A stretch of DNA of 64,000 nucleotides. Origin: Acanthochromis polyacanthus (lineage: Eukaryota > Chordata > Actinopteri > Pomacentridae). Every line of letters starts with the position of its first letter. Position 1 is the first letter of the stretch. The stretch spans positions 6,199,066 through 6,263,065 of the forward strand of contig NC_067136.1 of assembly GCF_021347895.1 (NCBI RefSeq). Reading direction: 5' to 3'. The notes below the pieces were generated by a model. That model did not search any database. It saw only the letters and a program-made list of their open reading frames with translations, and was not told the origin of the DNA. Positions 48,023 to 58,100 of this stretch are shown here, piece by piece. The translations under genes were made by a program, and so were the position numbers.

Positions 48023-48088
48023 CTGCTTTTCTGCTCATCCTGATGTCACTGTATGTGATGTCATCTCCTCCAGCTTCTCCTCCATCAT
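48023..48088 (-). CDS. Candidate cytoplasmic exon with ITIM-like motif
   Basis: On the minus strand a good acceptor (TTTGGTTGATTTCAG) precedes a stretch that, entered in phase 1, reads DDGGEAGGDDITYSDIRMSR. Ile-Thr-Tyr-Ser-Asp-Ile fits the ITIM consensus (I/V/L/S-x-Y-x-x-I/V/L), which recruits SH2 phosphatases in inhibitory receptors. The donor GTGTAG is weak. The preceding exon at 48391-48427 ends in the needed phase. No transmembrane exon or Ig exon on this strand lies directly upstream, so it may be an orphan tail. A short frame-0 reading (MMEEKLEEMTSH) is an alternative. Confidence 0.4.
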
Positions 48089-48390
48089 CTGAAATCAACC
48101 AAAGAGACAGAATTTAATCTGTAAGTAACTTAAAGAATACTTAATGAAGAGAAAACTGCTGAACATGAGTAAACAAAACATTTCAGTCATTAGAACTGTT
48201 CCAAAGCAAACAGCTCCCTCTGCTGGCCACAGAAACACACCTGGAGAACAGAGACAGGTAACAGGATGCAGACTGGTTTATAGTTAATCATCTGTGTTCT
48301 GATCAACAAGGAAATGATGCCAATAAAACAGTAAATGTGTTTGTTCATGAAGAAAACAGTGGTTTGTTAAACTCAGAGTAAAGTTTCTAC

Positions 48391-48427
48391 CTGATGTTCC
48401 ATCTGTGAAGGACCTGAGAAATGTCTG
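48391..48427 (-). CDS. Candidate short exon upstream of the ITIM-like exon
   Basis: On the minus strand CTTTCCTGCCAG precedes a 37-nt open segment (QTFLRSFTDGTS) ending TCAG/GTAGAA. Its phase (1) fits the next exon at 48088. Such small exons are common in receptor tails. Support is by splice signals and frame only. Confidence 0.3.
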
Positions 48428-48764
48428 CTGGCAGGAAAGGGACTTTAAATGTCAGATCAGAAGAGAAATAACAGAATTATCTTGTTTAAAGCTCAGATTC
48501 TAGTAAAGCTGCAGTTATGTTGACATTTTTATGTCTATTAACCAAACTAGAACTTTCTAAGCAAATACTTTCTGAGGCTGATTCTGGACTTCATTTGATG
48601 GTGATGAATCAGAACATGATTTATATTGTTACATTATTTAAAATAAAAGCTTGAACCTCCTCCTGTCTGAGTGAGAGAGGAAGAACAAACAGAGAGGAAG
48701 AGGGCGGGCTTTACATGGAGTCACATTAGAATAAAAACCATCCCTCAGACAGCTCAGTAGCACA

Positions 48765-48795
48765 ATGGAGGAAACGTCTGTACGATGTCTGCTCT
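48765..48795 (+). CDS. Fc-receptor-like gene, exon 1 (signal peptide start)
   Basis: ATG at 48765 (context CACAATGG) opens MEETSVRCLL and the exon ends at CTCT/GTAAGT in phase 1. Joined to the exon at 63249 it makes a complete signal peptide with a hydrophobic core LLFLLSLMSC. The resulting frame continues without break into the first Ig domain. A TATA-like AATAAAAACC is about 35 bp upstream. Very short first exons in phase 1 are usual in vertebrate Fc receptor genes. A further mini-exon in the 14.5-kb intron is possible but not needed. Confidence 0.65.
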
Positions 48796-49110
48796 GTAAG
48801 TAGAGAATCTGTTTGATTTTACTGATGATGGAGGAGGAAACATGAAAGGTCTGCAGAGGAACTTTAAGCATTAACAAGGAAAGTGGACACAAAGAAACAG
48901 ACTGGGATGAACTTAGAGCCATAAAATGTGTCTGCTTTATACTTTTACTGCTTCATACATCCAGTAGCTGAAGACCAGTTTCTAATCTCACTTTTTAAAG
49001 CAGACTTGTAGAAATTCAGTGTTCAGTCAGGTGCTATATTTACTATTAGAAGATTGTTCTGATCTATAGATGACTGCAAAGTAGCACATGGGTCAACTTT
49101 AGGATGTTCC
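48796..49110 (+). other. Start of the Fc-receptor-like intron 1
   Basis: Non-repetitive-looking sequence between exon 1 and the solo LTR at 49111; no additional exon seen. The rest of the intron up to 63248 is largely transposon-derived. Confidence 0.5.
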
Positions 49111-49774
49111 TGTCAGGGCTCCCTCCTCACCCCCGTCCTTCCCACCTGACATCCCTAAATACCCCTTTTCCCATCTGCTTCTCTCCCCCTCTCCTGTTCC
49201 TCTGCCCTGCCTGTCTCCCATCTGCTCCCCTGCCCTGTCTCTTCCTTTACAGCTCGGTGCCTGAGTGGAGTCTAGCTTCTCCAGCTGACTCCACTCAGGC
49301 AATCAACCTCCTCCACGGCTCCCGGGCAGCTGACAATCATCATGCTAACGACTCACCTCCACAATAAGTACCGGCTCAGCCTTCCACTCCCTGCCAGAGT
49401 ATTAAACAAGAACCACGCAGTTCGGTTTGCTCTCTAGCCCTCTACACGATCTGTTTTTGAGTTCCTGCCATAATTTCTAACTTTGTTTTCTCCTGCTTCT
49501 GTTCAGTTCAGCTGCCCGGGATCCCCCCGCCATCCTCCTTCCCCTCCGGCTCTCCCGACAAGTCCTCACCGGTTTCTCTTGCCTGGACCCCCACTCCTGC
49601 CTGGACCCCCACTCCTGCCTGGAACCCCCCACTCCTGCCCGGAACCCCCCGCTCCTACACCCTGGTTTTCCCCCACCTAGCCACCATTTTCACCCCCAAA
49701 CAATAAACCACTTGCATTCAGCAAGCCCTGGTAGTGTGGCTTTCTGCTCGGGTCCGCCTGCTCAGTCCGTGACA
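49111..49774 (+). mobile_element. Solo LTR (664 bp), sister of 3667-4778
   Basis: It starts TGTCAGGGCTCCCTCCTCAC and ends GCTCAGTCCGTGACA, with GTTCC directly outside both ends (49106-49110 and 49775-49779). CAATAAACC near 49700 is a polyadenylation signal at the expected place. Two copies of CCCCCACTCCTGCCTGGA-like repeats lie at 49590-49640. The first 50 bases and the last 10 match the minus-strand reading of 3667-4778, so both derive from one LTR family. Confidence 0.85.
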
Positions 49775-50340
49775 GTTCCTTTGTAATCAGTCCATGATCA
49801 GAGTGATCAGGAGGCTCTGAGGTTTCTCTGTCCACAGTTATGTTGACGACACTCAGCTCTATGTGTCTGCAGACAAGCCCAGACTGACTGAGCGAGTGTT
49901 AAACTGGATTTTAGATAGAAAGGCCTGAATGGAACACATCAGTTTACTGCTGGAAGTTTGGATCAGAGAGGAACTGAGAACTCACTCATTATTATTCATT
50001 ATAACGGGAGAGACGACATCAGCTATAATAATAATAAATAAATAATTTCTGCAGAGATTCGTAAGTCTTAGAGTCTGACGTGTTCCATCTTGGCATCTTT
50101 GCCCAGGTTTTTAATGTCCGGCCAGCAGGCAGATGGGTCCCCCCTATATAGAGCCGGGTTCTGCTCGAGGTTTCTTCCCTGTTAAAAGGGTGTTTTCCTG
50201 CCACTGTCTCCTTTGGGCTGCTCTGGGGGTCAGGCATATGGGTTCTGTAAAGCGTCTTGAGACGATTTGACTGTAATTGACGCTATATAAATAAAATTGA
50301 ATTGAATTGAATTAATGCACTGCACAAGACGAGGCATACA
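49775..50340 (+). mobile_element. LINE fragment with (AATTG)n tail
   Basis: YVDDTQLYVSADKPRLTERV at about 49840-49900 is the active-site box of a LINE reverse transcriptase. At 50040-50340 the widely dispersed teleost 3' end follows (CTGTTAAAAGGGTGTTTTCC, AAAGCGTCTTGAGACGATTT, GCTATATAAATAAAATTGAA) and finishes in AATTG repeats. The two pieces may be one deleted element. Only remnants are present. Confidence 0.65.
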
Positions 50341-51019
50341 TCCAAAGAGGGAAGGGGAAACAAACAAAACAGCAACAACAAAAACAAAAAAGAAACACAA
50401 ATCACAGAAGAGACAGCAGACAGGATGTGGATGAAAAATGCCAGACTCAGTATTTTGACTGTTATTTTTGTAATACTGTAATTATTATTATATATTGAAT
50501 ATAATATTGTTCCTGACTTCTCAAACCACCTGCAGTTATAAAACAACTACCACTGATGCTACCAGTGCTATTATATCTGTACCACAATCTCCCATTCTGT
50601 TTTTGAACATTTTTTCTGTTGGTTTATGGTGTGATTTATTATCATTACTATTACTATTATCATTATTATTATTATTATTATTATTAATATTATTATTATT
50701 ACTCTACCACTATTGCTATTATTACTGGTATTATCACTATTATTAATATTGTCATATTATACTAGTATTACGATTATTATTGTAGTTACTAGATTATATA
50801 CTTATTTTCCCCTCAATGTCTGCTGGTTACTATCACACATGAAATAACCCCATCAGCATTGTTGTTGTTGTTATCACATCATTACAATTTATATAATTTC
50901 ATCTATTATGTATGTTAATTGGTTACTCTAAATTGTCCGTAGGTGTGAATGTGAGTGTGATTGTGTGTCTGTATATGTAGCCCTGTGACAGACTGGTGAC
51001 CTGTCCAGGGTGTCCCCTG
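50341..51019. repeat. AT-rich stretch with (TTA)n microsatellite
   Basis: TTATTA/TTACTA repeats cover about 50637-50780. Around 50925-51015 lies GGTTACTCTAAATTGTCCGT...GACAGACTGGTGACCTGTCC, a sequence dispersed in many fish genomes. No gene seen. Confidence 0.6.
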
Positions 51020-52088
51020 CATCAGGCTTCCTTTGTATGTTCTGCCAAAAGCACTCTTGTGAAGACATCCATCCTCCCCATGTTTGACTACAGCGATGTC
51101 ATCTATAGAATGGCCCCTAAGTGGCCCTTAACAGACTTAATGTCCTTCATCACTCAGCCACCCGTCTGCTCCTTTCTCCACCCACCATAGTGACCTTTAC
51201 TAACTGGTGAGTTGGTCCTCCCTTTACACCAGGAGACTCCAACACTATCTTTTACTCATCTGCAAGACCCTATCAGGCAAGAACTCACGGAACAGTGTAT
51301 ATGTGATTAATTAATTCCACTTGCTGCAGTTTAATTCTATTTATTGTTATTGGCTCAGTAGCGCCCTCTCTGGAGCTCTAGTATGCAGCTTGTTGTTCAC
51401 TTGTTTTTTTTTATGAGTACACGTGCAATGTGATCTATCCAGATGTTGATTACAGTGTGTTCACATGTACTTAATGTTTTTATGTGTTTGGAGATGTGAT
51501 TGGGGAGTGTGGGACTCTCTGGGAGCTGACTATGTAGTGAGCATTGGCCTGATGAGCGTGCTCCTTTCTTTAGTGGGTCGAGACGACCATGCCTGCTGAC
51601 CAGTGGTTTCTTTATTTCCCGGCATTAAACGGCACAAAGAGGACAATATCGGCCTTCTGACTCCTTTATTAAACATAACACAACACAGAGTGGAGGGGTT
51701 TGAACCAGCCAGTGACAGAGTGCTACTGTGCATGGTTACACTCAGTACCTCTCCAACCTTCTACATCCCTCCCACAACAACTACCACCTGAGGTCCAGTG
51801 ATCTCACAACACTCTCTGTCCTCAAGGTTTGCATTGTCCAGAATTCCTTTAGCTTTGCTACAACGATTGATTGGAATTCCCTCTAAAAATCTCTCAAACT
51901 GCCATTCCATCACCATACGTGTTTAAGCAGAAGCTGCAGCAGATGCTGGCTGACCGTGGCACATGCTGACTGTTTGCACTGAACTGCTAACATTAATCTA
52001 GATTGTTTAAACACTTGTGTGTCCTTTTTTGTAGCTCTGTTGTTTATTATCTTCCTGCTGTGAGCTCTTCCAAGTTCATTGTTGTAAA
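51020..52088 (+). mobile_element. LINE 3' part, interrupted by a 452-bp insert and the 10.4-kb LTR element
   Basis: KSTLVKTSILPMFDYSDVIY at about 51045-51105 is typical of the C-terminal region of CR1/Rex-like reverse transcriptases. The frame breaks, and after the insert at 51288-51739 it resumes as YLSNLLHPSHNNYHLRSSDL, then QNSFSFATTIDWNSL. The 3' untranslated region is cut at GTTGTAAA (52088) and continues at 62470 as TAAATAAGAAGTTGTTCTCA...AATAAAG. Confidence 0.75.
51288..51739 (-). mobile_element. Unclassified 452-bp insertion
   Basis: ACTCA flanks it at 51283-51287 and 51740-51744; removal rejoins the LINE frame (GKNSVYLSNL-like). On the minus strand the start contains CACTGGCTGGTTCAAACCCC, whose GGTTCAAACCC matches an RNA polymerase III B box. 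TTTAATAAAGGAG follows. A tRNA-derived SINE or a short LTR are both possible; neither is established. Confidence 0.4.
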
Positions 52089-54055
52089 TGTAGCAGTACT
52101 ACGTTATGATTTATTGCTCTCGTTATCAATAATTGGGGCACCACCCTAGATTTCTAGGGAAAAAATTAATATTAATAAAAAAATTAATATTCATAAAAAT
52201 TTTGATCAATCTCATATCAAAAAGTCTTGAATCCTCGGTTAAATTGACCACATTCTACACAAAGAAACACAAGACTGTAATTTGGTCTATAATGAGGTAT
52301 TTATTAACTATTCTATGAAAATAATTACAAGTGAACTATATACAATGTAGATATGGTGTGTGTGTGTGCGTGCATGTGTGGAATGTGGGAGTGTGTGTGT
52401 GGTGTGTGCATGTGTGAGAGATGTGGAAGTAGGTGTGAGAGAGAAGGAAATATGGTGAGGATTAGCCAGAGCTAACCTGACGAGGTAACCGGTAATTTGG
52501 ATTAAGAATTCTAATGATTTGTAAAAGAATAAATTGATTAAATGAATTAATTGACCAAGCGGTTAGTACATCACCCATAGAATGGAATCAGAGCAAACTC
52601 AGCTGGAGTTACTGAAGTGAACCGTCATGGGGCTGGGACGTGCGAGGCCTTCAGATTATGCACACGGTCTGGACCGGCAGGTTCGGAACGGTGTGTCGTC
52701 GTCGTTGTGGCCGCCTGGATGTCCTGCCGCAGGTTGATCGGTTCTATGCAAAGACCTGGTCCAACAGGTCTCCGTAGTTCTCAGCTGAGTGCTTAAAAAT
52801 GATGGTTCTCAGGCTTTAGCCAAGAAAAATGGGTGTTGATGAAAAACGGTCGAAATTAAGAAAAATAAATGCTGGTTCTGAATCTGTTCTTCAGATTAAA
52901 ACGAATAACGAGCAAAATGTCTCCTTAAGTTACAAAAATGTTAAAAGATAAATAGTTAACAAAGTTAGATGGTGAGGGAATTTCAAAGATAGGAAAAACG
53001 CGCTTTAGGTAAGAAAATAATGGGAATCTCTGTTATGGATTCCCCAGGTAGTAAAAAGAGTAAGAGAGTGCTGATGTGGGCTACGGCTGACTTTATCTGT
53101 GGGTCCAGCTAAGGGGAGGACCTGGGCGGAGAGAGAGAACTTTTAGGCGCGAGTCTGGTGGAATTTGGAATCTCTTTGTTCTTACAGAGTAGAGAAGAAA
53201 GAGGAATCCAGAATGGATTAAAACATGATATTAAACGCGCAAAACACGATCTGTCTATCCCACCATATTCAGTTGTGTGAAAGTGAAATGTGTAGATTAA
53301 TACATATGTTCATATGATGTGAATCATTTCATTCATAACTATATGTTTATGTTTATGACATTAAAAATATGTATCACAGTGAGAATATAACAAGTCAGAG
53401 ATTTGGTAACAGGTAAATACAATGGTCATCATTCAACCTAAATGGAGAGGAAATTCAGAGATTAATAAGGGAATTCATTCCAAAATCATAGTATCCTGGG
53501 GAAGAAATGATTAAACATCACAAATTAATAAATCGACTTCTATCAGACATGCAAATATGATCTTCAAATATGTCATAGATGAAACACTGTGAGTAACTGT
53601 GGTAAATCTGGAAAAACCAAATGCATATAGAAATATTAATTTGGCAAGTGTTTTTGTTTCAGTTCAGTTCCAGTCTCTTTGTTTCAGTCAAAGAGAGAGA
53701 GAGGGTGACTCCAGCCTTCTGCCATAAAGTTTTACGACTTGTTATCTGATCTGTGGAATGCAGAGACGTCTCCGACTGAGGGTCTCCTAAAGCTGAAAAG
53801 GGATTTTAGCATGAAAGTTCATTAAACAAACGTCCATAGCATATAATTGAAAGTCATTGTCTTTTAAAAAGAAGAAGTTATTCCAGGGGTTTAAATGTTC
53901 ACAGGAGTTCCATCCTTCTGTGAATGAAAACCTACAGAAATACAAATGTCTCAATCCTCCTATAGAGATGGGTGTTGGTCAGTGCTGGAGGGAGGGAGAG
54001 CTTATCTGAGTTTTGATCAGCTCAGGAATTCCAGAGCCTTTGCAGTCTTGCTACA
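52089..54055 (-). repeat. 3' LTR of the 10.4-kb element
   Basis: 1967 bp, differing from the other LTR by about nine substitutions and three small indels by eye (for example TTATGGATT versus TCATGGATT near 53035, and GT-run length near 52365). On the minus strand AATAAA at 52305-52300 lies about 210 bp before the LTR end and could be the polyadenylation signal. Confidence 0.95.
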
Positions 54056-54069
54056 TATTCCCCCACTTT
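54056..54069 (-). promoter_or_regulatory. Polypurine tract
   Basis: Directly before the left LTR, the minus strand reads AAAGTGGGGGAATA and then TGTAGCA, the LTR start. A purine run ending at the LTR is the plus-strand DNA primer site of LTR elements. Confidence 0.8.
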
Positions 54070-55152
54070 GGAGCGATGTTCGTTGTATCAGACGAACTTC
54101 GGTCCAACATCAAGGTCATCCGTGGTCGTCAGGAACACAGGATCAAACTCAGATGCTGCTCTGATTCAGGGCTGATGTTTATTAGTATCAGGAACAGGAA
54201 TCCTAAGGGTTAGTGGGTTAGCTTCTGAAACAGCTTTATTACTGACTAGTAAGGTAAAGTAAAAGAATCAAGATTCTAATAAAGAGTAGATAAGGCCTAT
54301 GGGCTTAGAGAATAAAAATGAAACAAAATAAGGTAAATTAAAACAAACCTGAAGCTATATATGTCACTTCTGAAAATGTAAATCCTTACAGAAGTGTTAG
54401 ATGATGGTTAAGTTATTTAACCGTATATGAGGTGTAATTGTCAGTAGTTATGAATCCAAGGTGTTCTGTTAGAGTGAGAAGATATATGTATGATTTACCT
54501 AAAGCTGGTGTCTTGAAACGTGTCAGACAGAAGTATATTTATCTACTGGGTGAGCAGACAACTTGGAAAACAGAGTTATGAATTCACGGTACTGGCAGTG
54601 ATAAGAGACGCGAATCTTATGTTAACGAGAATCAAAACAGAGGCTGCAGTCAGTTGTGCACTTGATACGATGGGTTTAACCCCCACTTGTGCCTATGGAG
54701 TTTAACGAGGGTGCTAATAAAGATATTAAAGGGTGAACTTGACTGAAGACAAGACACCTGTGGTTGAGAGGACCTCAAGTGATTTTTCACTGAGTCTAAA
54801 AGGAAGGACAACAGCTCTGTTTATGTTAGTTTTAGTAAACTGTCTTGGTTTGTTGTGATTATATTATTTAATTTGGTAATTTCCTGACAATTGGATTGTA
54901 TGGTTGTTTATTTGTTAAAGTTAGGCATATGATTGTAAAGTTATTTATTTCCTTTTATCTCTAATTCTACAGTTGAATTTGTAAACTTAGAAATTTATTT
55001 CTTTGCCTGTTAATTTTACAATTGGATTTGTAAATTAAGTTATTTATTTTTCTCTGTTAATTCTACAATTGGCTTGTAAAATTAAGTTATTTAATTTTGT
55101 TCTATTCTACACCTGTTGTTTTTCTCTAGGACGTTTAGTTTTTCCTAATTAT
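54070..55152 (-). other. Untranslated region between Gag-protease ORF and 3' LTR
   Basis: About 1.1 kb with no ORF above 75 codons on either strand and no pol or env motif. A repeated AATTCTACAATTG/AATTTTACAATTG-type motif with ATTTATTT occurs near 54890-55100. This is where pol and env would normally be found. Confidence 0.7.
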
Positions 55153-58100
55153 TTATTTAGTTCTGGTATGAGATCTGACTGATTTATTGCTTCCCATGCA
55201 GTCTTTATGAAGTTTCGGTACGATTTTTATGTATTCATTCAAAGTGGACGGGTTTTTGTCCCTATCGATTTTGTTTTGATCGATTACAGGACAGGTTTTG
55301 TCCTTAATCCTGTAGTTGTCAGACCATTGAGGGAGGAGCTTTCGATCGAGCTTACCCCCACTTAGTTTAGTGTTCTCAGGTGGTTGGGCAGAGAGGTAGG
55401 ACCATGTTTTGTCCCCCACTTGGTGGTTATTTTGCGTGAGGTTTTGGTCACTTACATCAGTCGTATAGTGGGAAGCTGTGTGAGCTGTATCAACACAGGC
55501 TTCCTCTGGCTGGAAGAGCAGGTGCAGTAGTAGAATCCTTTGTCTACCTGTCATTATTTTAAGGAGTGGAACTTTGGTTGTTTCATGTGGAGTTCCTGTG
55601 ATGGCTATCAGAAGTAGGAGTAGTCTGGTTTTAAACTTTCTGTGGTTGGCTTTTCCTATCTGACCTGAAGTCTGGTGAACGGTGTTCAGGCTGGGATTTG
55701 CCCATGGTGATTCATGGCCGTGTGTCAACGTCACCCCCCTGTGGTGTCGGGTCACCACGAATGAAGGTGAAGTGAGAGGGCCAAAAGCATGAAAAAGTAG
55801 GCCGATGAACACCAGAAACGTGGCGAGGACAGTAGAGAGGAGCCAAAAGTGAGAAGCCGAGGAGAAGTGCAGAGAGCGCAGAGTGTAGGTATTAGCACTC
55901 ACAAGATCTGGAACCGGGCCCTGTGTGTCAGAGCAAAGTGAAGGCAGGGTCATAAGGTCAGAGGCAGCTGCCAGGGAGACCAACACAGGAGAGTGAGTGG
56001 CCTGTGGGGCAGCAGAGGGAGGGCGAGTGAGCTCACTGGCCATCAGGGTGGGAGGGTGGGCACAAAATTCTGGGCTGGGCTGACATGTGGAGGCACCTGT
56101 CCAAGAAGTGTCCACAGGAATGTTCTGGATGGAGAAAGGAAGACCAGGGTCTAGTGGAAGCTGGAGGTCATGCAGTGCTGCCCTGCTGGTGCACTTGATA
56201 CCTGCAGTTTCAGTGACATATTCAGACTGTGGACAGAGGTGGGTTGCAGGAGTGGAGTCATCCACTGTGCAAAGGAAGACATCATATGGGCTCTGTGGAG
56301 CCTGTAAGGTGTCGTCTGTGTGCTCTTGGCTGTAACTCTGTGTCACAGTGTCATCAGGAGCTGCGATTGGCAGAGGCTGGCGGACCTGTGCATAGATTAC
56401 AGAGCGTTTAAAGTCAATTATGGGTTCAAAGCGGTTGAGAAGGTCCTTCCCCATAAGGAAAGGAGTGTTGTCCAGAGATGACACATACACTGGATGGATC
56501 AGTGTCATATGTCCTATCTGAAGCATCAATTCAGCCCTAGTGGACAACGTGACCGTCGTCTGTGCATATGGCTGGATGTTTAAGTCACAGAACTGATAAT
56601 CAGACTTTCTACCTGTCCTGTGCAGTCTGTGCTGTAGTTCCTGGAAAAGAGGGAGTGACATTATTGTGATGTCGGCTCCAGTGTCCAGAAGTGCGTCCTG
56701 ATCCAGGACACCTTCAATGTTTATCGGTAGGAGAAATTGTCGGCCTGTTCCTCCTTTTTCAGTGAGGTGGCTCAGGAATGTCATCGGACCAATGAATGCA
56801 TTGGTCTCAAAAATTTCATCATCAGAGTCTGGTTGGACTTCTGAGAGCGCACTGAGGAGTTCTCGGTCATCACCCCCCTGTTGGGAATCTGGCGTGTCAG
56901 TCTCAGGGTCTGAGTCAAAGTCAGGTTCATCAGCTTCCCAGTTTGACATATGTTCTGTGTCATCTGGTTGGCTGGCAGGGTTGTCATATTCATGGTTGGA
57001 GTGTTCAGTCATGCATTGTTGTAGGTCTGAGTGCATTGCATTTTCATGAGGTCCCAAGTAGAATTCTTCTCCAGCCGTGGTTGAGGGACTGAAGGAATCC
57101 GTGGAGGAAGACACAGACGTTACAGAGTCATGCTCCGACTTCTCTCGTGTTTTCCGGACCTCTTGGAGCAGCTGTTTAAGCTCCTTTACTTTTTGGGAAA
57201 TGTGAGGGATGTCAGACTCACCCGTTCCACTGACGTGGTTCCGTCTGGGTCTGCCTTTCTCATCATTCCTATGCGAGTAGTTGTCACGGGATGCACCACG
57301 ACTGTGATGTCTGTCCCAACGGTTCGACCGTCCCCTTCGTGGGTGACCTGGGGGCCGAGTTTGGTTAGGAACAGGTTTCATGTGGTCCTGGCGGTTGCCA
57401 GTCCAAGGTGGTTTGACAGGTTTGTGGGCCTGCCTAGGTCCCTGAGGTGAGGACTGTTTCGGTGTTGAGTCAGGCCGCTTAGCTAGTGGTGGATGAGTAA
57501 TCCGACCATGTGAATTGTGGCCTGAAGTTCTTTCAAGCTCCATCAGTGAGGGAGGGCTGTCAAGACGCAGAACGGTGTTATGTTTTGCTGATCTGGACTG
57601 ACTCTGTCTCTGTTTAAAGAAGCCTTTTGCAGCCTTCTCACGTAGCTGTCGGCTGTCTAAGGAGCGTGGACAAGCAGACACTCCAAGATGGTAGCTAGTA
57701 GTAGGATGCAGGTGTTCAACAAAGAGAGATTTGAAGAACAAATCTTCCTCCATTCCCGGTTTGTTTTGGGATCCAAAGTAGGCTAGACGTAGCCTGTGGT
57801 AATATTGATGGGGATTCTCTGATCGTCCCTGTTTGACCCGAAGGGCAGGTATCAGGCCAGTGTCTGGCATGAGGTCGCGGTATTCCTCTTTCAGGGCCTG
57901 ACACAGCTTTTCAAAATCAGTTCTGACATTGAGAGGTTGGCGGTCGATAAAGCTGCTGACATCACGACTGGATGTCATCTTTACCAGACAAATCTTGTCA
58001 TCTACTGAGGCGAGTGGACACCTCTTCAAAAAGAAGTTGATGTCAGACACGTAGGTTAGGATGTCATAGTTGGAGTCATTAAAATTTGGTTCAAAACGCT

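Noticed and set aside
52133..52318. A 61-codon frame repeated identically at 60543-60728
   Set aside because: It lies inside both LTRs on the strand opposite to the element and is identical only because the LTRs are.
54520..54705. Short frames downstream of the 3' LTR on the plus strand, considered as a pol remnant
   Set aside because: No catalytic motif and wrong strand relative to Gag-protease.
56087..57450. Plus-strand frames of up to 110 codons across the Gag-protease region
   Set aside because: Shadows of the long minus-strand ORF.
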